Below are positions 61,652 through 64,000 of a DNA stretch of 64,000 bases, one piece after another. A model generated the notes under the pieces. It made no database searches. It saw nothing but the letters and a program-made list of their open reading frames with translations, and had not been told where the DNA came from. The stretch is from assembly GCF_029320955.1 (NCBI RefSeq), contig NZ_CP119757.1:372001-436000 (forward strand), read 5' to 3'. Position 1 is the stretch's first letter. Every line of letters begins with the position of its first letter. Origin of the DNA: Flavobacterium sp. YJ01. Its GTDB lineage: Bacteria > Bacteroidota > Bacteroidia > Flavobacteriales > Flavobacteriaceae. Both the position numbers and the translations under genes were made by a program.

Positions 61652-62071
61652 ATGAAAAAGAAAATATTAATACTTTGTACAGGAAATAGCTGCAGAAGTC
61701 AGATCGCAGAAGGTTATATGCGCCATTTTGGCGGCAATAAAGCCGAAGTTTACAGCGCAGGCGTAGAAACACATGGCGTAAACCCGAAAGCAATTTTGAT
61801 AATGGAAGAAGATAAAATTGACATTTCCAATCATACCTCAAATAATATAGAGGAATACCAAAATATTGATTTTGATTTTGTGATTACTGTTTGTGATAAT
61901 GCAAAAGAGAGATGTCCTTTCTTCCCTACGAAAGCTAAAAAATTTCATTACAATTTTCCCGATCCCGCAAAAGCGACAGGAACAGACTCTCAAATTGAAA
62001 CACAATTTAGAATTGTTAGAGATTTAATAAAAGAGTATTGCAGAAATTTAGTTGATGAAAATCTTAAATAA
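61652..62071 (+). CDS. arsC: Arsenate reductase, low-molecular-weight phosphatase type
   Basis: 139 residues. It reduces arsenate to arsenite using a cysteine relay and thioredoxin. Cys9 and Arg15 of CTGNSCR form the phosphatase-like P-loop, and Cys81 and Cys88 in VCDNAKERCP are the relay cysteines, as in ArsC of plasmid pI258. The FPDPAKATG loop contains the usual acidic residue. It is the last gene of the operon and no arsenite efflux pump (ArsB/Acr3) occurs in the window, so detoxification needs one elsewhere. Confidence 0.95.
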   Translation: MKKKILILCTGNSCRSQIAEGYMRHFGGNKAEVYSAGVETHGVNPKAILIMEEDKIDISNHTSNNIEEYQNIDFDFVITVCDNAKERCPFFPTKAKKFHYNFPDPAKATGTDSQIETQFRIVRDLIKEYCRNLVDENLK

Positions 62072-62081
62072 AATAATAAAC

Positions 62082-62109
62082 AAAAACCACTCTCAAAAGG
62101 GTGGTTTTT
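62082..62109. terminator. Intrinsic terminator between arsC and converging gene
   Basis: AAAAACCAC / GTGGTTTTT stem with a 10-base loop. It lies between two convergent genes and could serve both strands. Confidence 0.75.
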
Positions 62110-62112
62110 CAA

Positions 62113-63021
62113 TTAATCATGATTTACCATTTGGCGAAAAATCATCAATTCACCACTACTATTCCTTTTCCAAACATTTATGCTTTTCCCTTTCACATTA
62201 CCAGTTTTATCGCCATCACTCCAATCTACATTATAAAAGCCAAATTCTACAATTGCTTTTTTGGCAACAATAACTCCCGAAGTCTGAATCGAAATTTGAT
62301 CTATTTTTAAAGTTCCAGGTTTTTCGTGTTCTAGAAAATAAGCTGTAATCTCTTTTTCACCAGAGAGAATTGGTGTATAATAAGTTAAATACATTGCATC
62401 GGGCATAAACATTTTAGCGTGCTCTGCTCCTAATCTATTCTGAACTAGATTCTTAATAGAACTGTTTCTTTGTATTACTTCTTTAATTAATTTATCTGAT
62501 GAAACATATGCTTTTGTTTGAGGAACAAGTTTATCATCAACTTCAGGAATAAATCGATCATCAAAATAACTATTGGCTCCCCAAATTTCAGCCACGATTG
62601 TCATAATTTTATCCTTAGTCTCTTTCGTCCACAAAACCATATATTTTCCTGAATAAGTATAAGGTTTCAGGTCTTTTAATTGAAGTTTTTCTGTGAAATT
62701 TCCGATTTCTAAAACATAATCATCAAAATCTTGTATTTCTAGAATTGTTTTTTCGAACGAGGTTACTTTTGCCTGCGATAACCATTGCTCATAAAAATCC
62801 TTAATAATCTTTTTTCCCGCTCTTTCTCTACTATGTTCGGGCATTAATACAGATTGATCTGTATAAGATTTTAAAAGAATATCTTTATCGTTTTTAATTA
62901 AAGCAGAAGCAAAAGAAGAATTATAGTCTTCAAGCCATTTTCTAATATTATTATTTATTTTATTTTCCTGTGCAAAAGCAATTGCTGTAGTAAGAAGAAA
63001 CAGCAAACTAAATTTTCTCAT
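62113..63021 (-). CDS. Secreted protein with two SnoaL/DUF4440-like domains
   Basis: 302 residues. The ATG at 63021 gives MRKFSLLFLLTTAIAFAQ, a textbook signal peptide; a start 12 bases earlier is also possible. Two NTF2-like domains follow: residues about 20-145 (IRKWLEDYNSSFASALIKNDKDILLKSYTDQSVLMPEHS, YSGKYMVLWTKE) and about 170-302 (EHAKMFMPDAMYLTYYTPILSGEKEIT, SINVWKRNSSGELMIFRQMVN). The domain type binds small ligands or acts as an isomerase; the role is unknown. It converges with arsC. Confidence 0.78.
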   Translation of the reverse strand: MRKFSLLFLLTTAIAFAQENKINNNIRKWLEDYNSSFASALIKNDKDILLKSYTDQSVLMPEHSRERAGKKIIKDFYEQWLSQAKVTSFEKTILEIQDFDDYVLEIGNFTEKLQLKDLKPYTYSGKYMVLWTKETKDKIMTIVAEIWGANSYFDDRFIPEVDDKLVPQTKAYVSSDKLIKEVIQRNSSIKNLVQNRLGAEHAKMFMPDAMYLTYYTPILSGEKEITAYFLEHEKPGTLKIDQISIQTSGVIVAKKAIVEFGFYNVDWSDGDKTGNVKGKSINVWKRNSSGELMIFRQMVNHD

Positions 63022-63084
63022 AGCAAATTCCATTAAAACAAAAACAAATATACAATATTGATTTACAATACTTTAAATTGAAAA

Positions 63085-64000
63085 TTATTTAATTAGAAAA
63101 CTGAAATTTTCAACTTCTTCAATTAAATTTTGAATAACAATTCCTGTTGAAACAGCCGAATAACCGTTAATCGATTGTCCTGCCCAAATGCTCACAAAAT
63201 CAGAATTTTTGTGCGATTTAGAGCTTTTTCTCAAATCAGCAGTTAATTTATTTTGATATGGATAAGGAAGAATATATTCTGAATTTTCAATTTCTTCTAT
63301 AAAAGCATTTCTAATTCCGCGCGCGTATCTGCCTGAAAAACTTTTGGTTAAAACGATTTCATTTTCTTTTAAGTTTCGAAGACGCTGTTTTTCAAAATCC
63401 ATCAAAGCACTTTCTAACGTTCCTAAAAACAAGCTTCCAATCTGAAAACCATTTGCTCCCAAAGTTTTAGATGCCAGCAAAGTTTTAGCATTATAAATTC
63501 CTCCAGCATAAATAATCGGTACATTTATATTATCTGCTACTTGCGAAAGCAATGATAATCCTCCAATTTGCGGAATCGTTTCTTCTAAAAAACTTCCACG
63601 ATGTCCTCCTGCTTCAATTCCTTGAACGCAAATAACATCAATTCCGCTTTTCTCCAAAACTAAAGCTTCTTCAACAGAGGTGCAAGTTCCAATAAGAATT
63701 ACATTGTTTTCTTTTAAAAATGCAATACTTTTTTCATCTAAATTACCAAAAGTAAAGCTTACAATTTTACAATTTTCGAGAATAATCGCCTCAATCTGAT
63801 CATGATAATCTGTTAGCTGAATTTCGTTTATATCCGGAAAATCAGCTATAATTTCGTTCCTCTCTGCAATTTCTCTTAAATGCTTTTTCGTTTTATTATA
63901 TTTATTTTCTAGTTCTGGTGTAATTGCATCAATTTTATTCACAAAAATATTTACTGCAAAAGGCTTGTCCGTAAGTTTTTTAGTTTGCTTAACTAATTCT
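63085..64000 (-). CDS. Nitronate monooxygenase (2-nitropropane dioxygenase family), 5' end beyond the window
   Basis: 305 codons are visible; translation continues past 63942 to the window end with ELVKQTKKLTDKPFAVNIFV, a normal NMO segment, so the apparent start at 63942 is internal. FMN-dependent TIM barrel: VQGIEAGGHRGSF holds the catalytic-site His, and PIIYAGGIYNAKTLLASKTLGANGFQIGSLFLGT is the phosphate-binding part of the barrel. It oxidises nitroalkanes or related toxic propionate-3-nitronate. The gene's beginning lies outside. Confidence 0.9.
   Translation of the reverse strand, partial: ELVKQTKKLTDKPFAVNIFVNKIDAITPELENKYNKTKKHLREIAERNEIIADFPDINEIQLTDYHDQIEAIILENCKIVSFTFGNLDEKSIAFLKENNVILIGTCTSVEEALVLEKSGIDVICVQGIEAGGHRGSFLEETIPQIGGLSLLSQVADNINVPIIYAGGIYNAKTLLASKTLGANGFQIGSLFLGTLESALMDFEKQRLRNLKENEIVLTKSFSGRYARGIRNAFIEEIENSEYILPYPYQNKLTADLRKSSKSHKNSDFVSIWAGQSINGYSAVSTGIVIQNLIEEVENFSFLIK

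Noticed and set aside
63085..63942. Complete 285-residue nitronate monooxygenase starting at 63942
   Set aside because: The frame stays open and family-like to the window end (KLTDKPFAVNIFV), so the gene is longer and truncated by the window.
1..64000. tRNA, rRNA, insertion sequences, prophage or conjugative elements
   Set aside because: I looked at the gaps and translated frames on both strands and found no transposase, integrase, tRNA-like cloverleaf or rRNA sequence.

Overview
The window is a chromosomal segment of a Bacteroidota bacterium, most likely a Flavobacterium or close relative. The evidence is low GC, SusC/SusD genes, lipoprotein signal peptides of the Bacteroidota kind, promoter candidates of the TTTG/TAnnTTTG type, TlpA, DUF6428 and YaiO families, and many AT-rich intergenic repeats. 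I saw no rRNA, tRNA, phage, transposase or CRISPR array. The annotation rests on reading translations and motifs by eye; no database search was run.

Layout. 0-6.8 kb: a sugar-porter MFS gene cut by the window edge, a susD-susC pair, and a divergent LacI-type regulator. 6.9-12.2 kb: a tightly coupled seven-gene biosynthetic operon (FAD oxidoreductase, methyltransferase, type III polyketide synthase, FabZ-like dehydratase, ketosynthase, acyl carrier protein, phosphopantetheinyl transferase). 12.6-15.3 kb: OsmC, an alpha/beta hydrolase broken by an in-frame stop, and an OxyR with both redox cysteines. 15.8-19.8 kb: a Kai-like operon (KaiC with a C-terminal coiled coil, two different KaiB proteins, a PAS histidine kinase and a receiver protein). 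20-25.1 kb: a ChaA-like cation/proton antiporter and the oxidative pentose phosphate operon gnd-zwf-pgl. 25.6-40.1 kb: a deacylase-family zinc enzyme, an NTF2-like protein, an RND efflux operon, a Crp-family regulator with a small multidrug exporter, a propeller lipoprotein divergent from a membrane-anchored winged-helix regulator, and acetyltransferase, LysR and EamA genes. 40.3-43.2 kb: bphO-bphP, heme oxygenase plus bacteriophytochrome kinase. 43.3-49.4 kb: an NtrY/NtrC-like two-component pair divergent from a MacB-type ABC transporter. 49.6-52.2 kb: a Crp-family regulator, ilvD and a 56-residue membrane protein. 52.3-58.2 kb: a hybrid kinase, receiver, TPR/beta-barrel outer-membrane protein, HEAT-like membrane protein and processive family 2 glycosyltransferase, which looks like a signal-controlled polysaccharide synthesis and export unit. 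58.4-64 kb: an NAD-binding protein, a TlpA-like thioredoxin protein, an ArsR-DUF6428-small membrane protein-ArsC operon with two copies of its likely operator, a two-domain SnoaL-like secreted protein, and a nitronate monooxygenase cut by the window end.

The least ordinary content is the Kai-like timer operon, the type III polyketide operon with its own acyl-ACP supply genes, the glycan synthase/YaiO/two-component unit, and a family of about 70-190 bp intergenic repeats found five times in both orientations.
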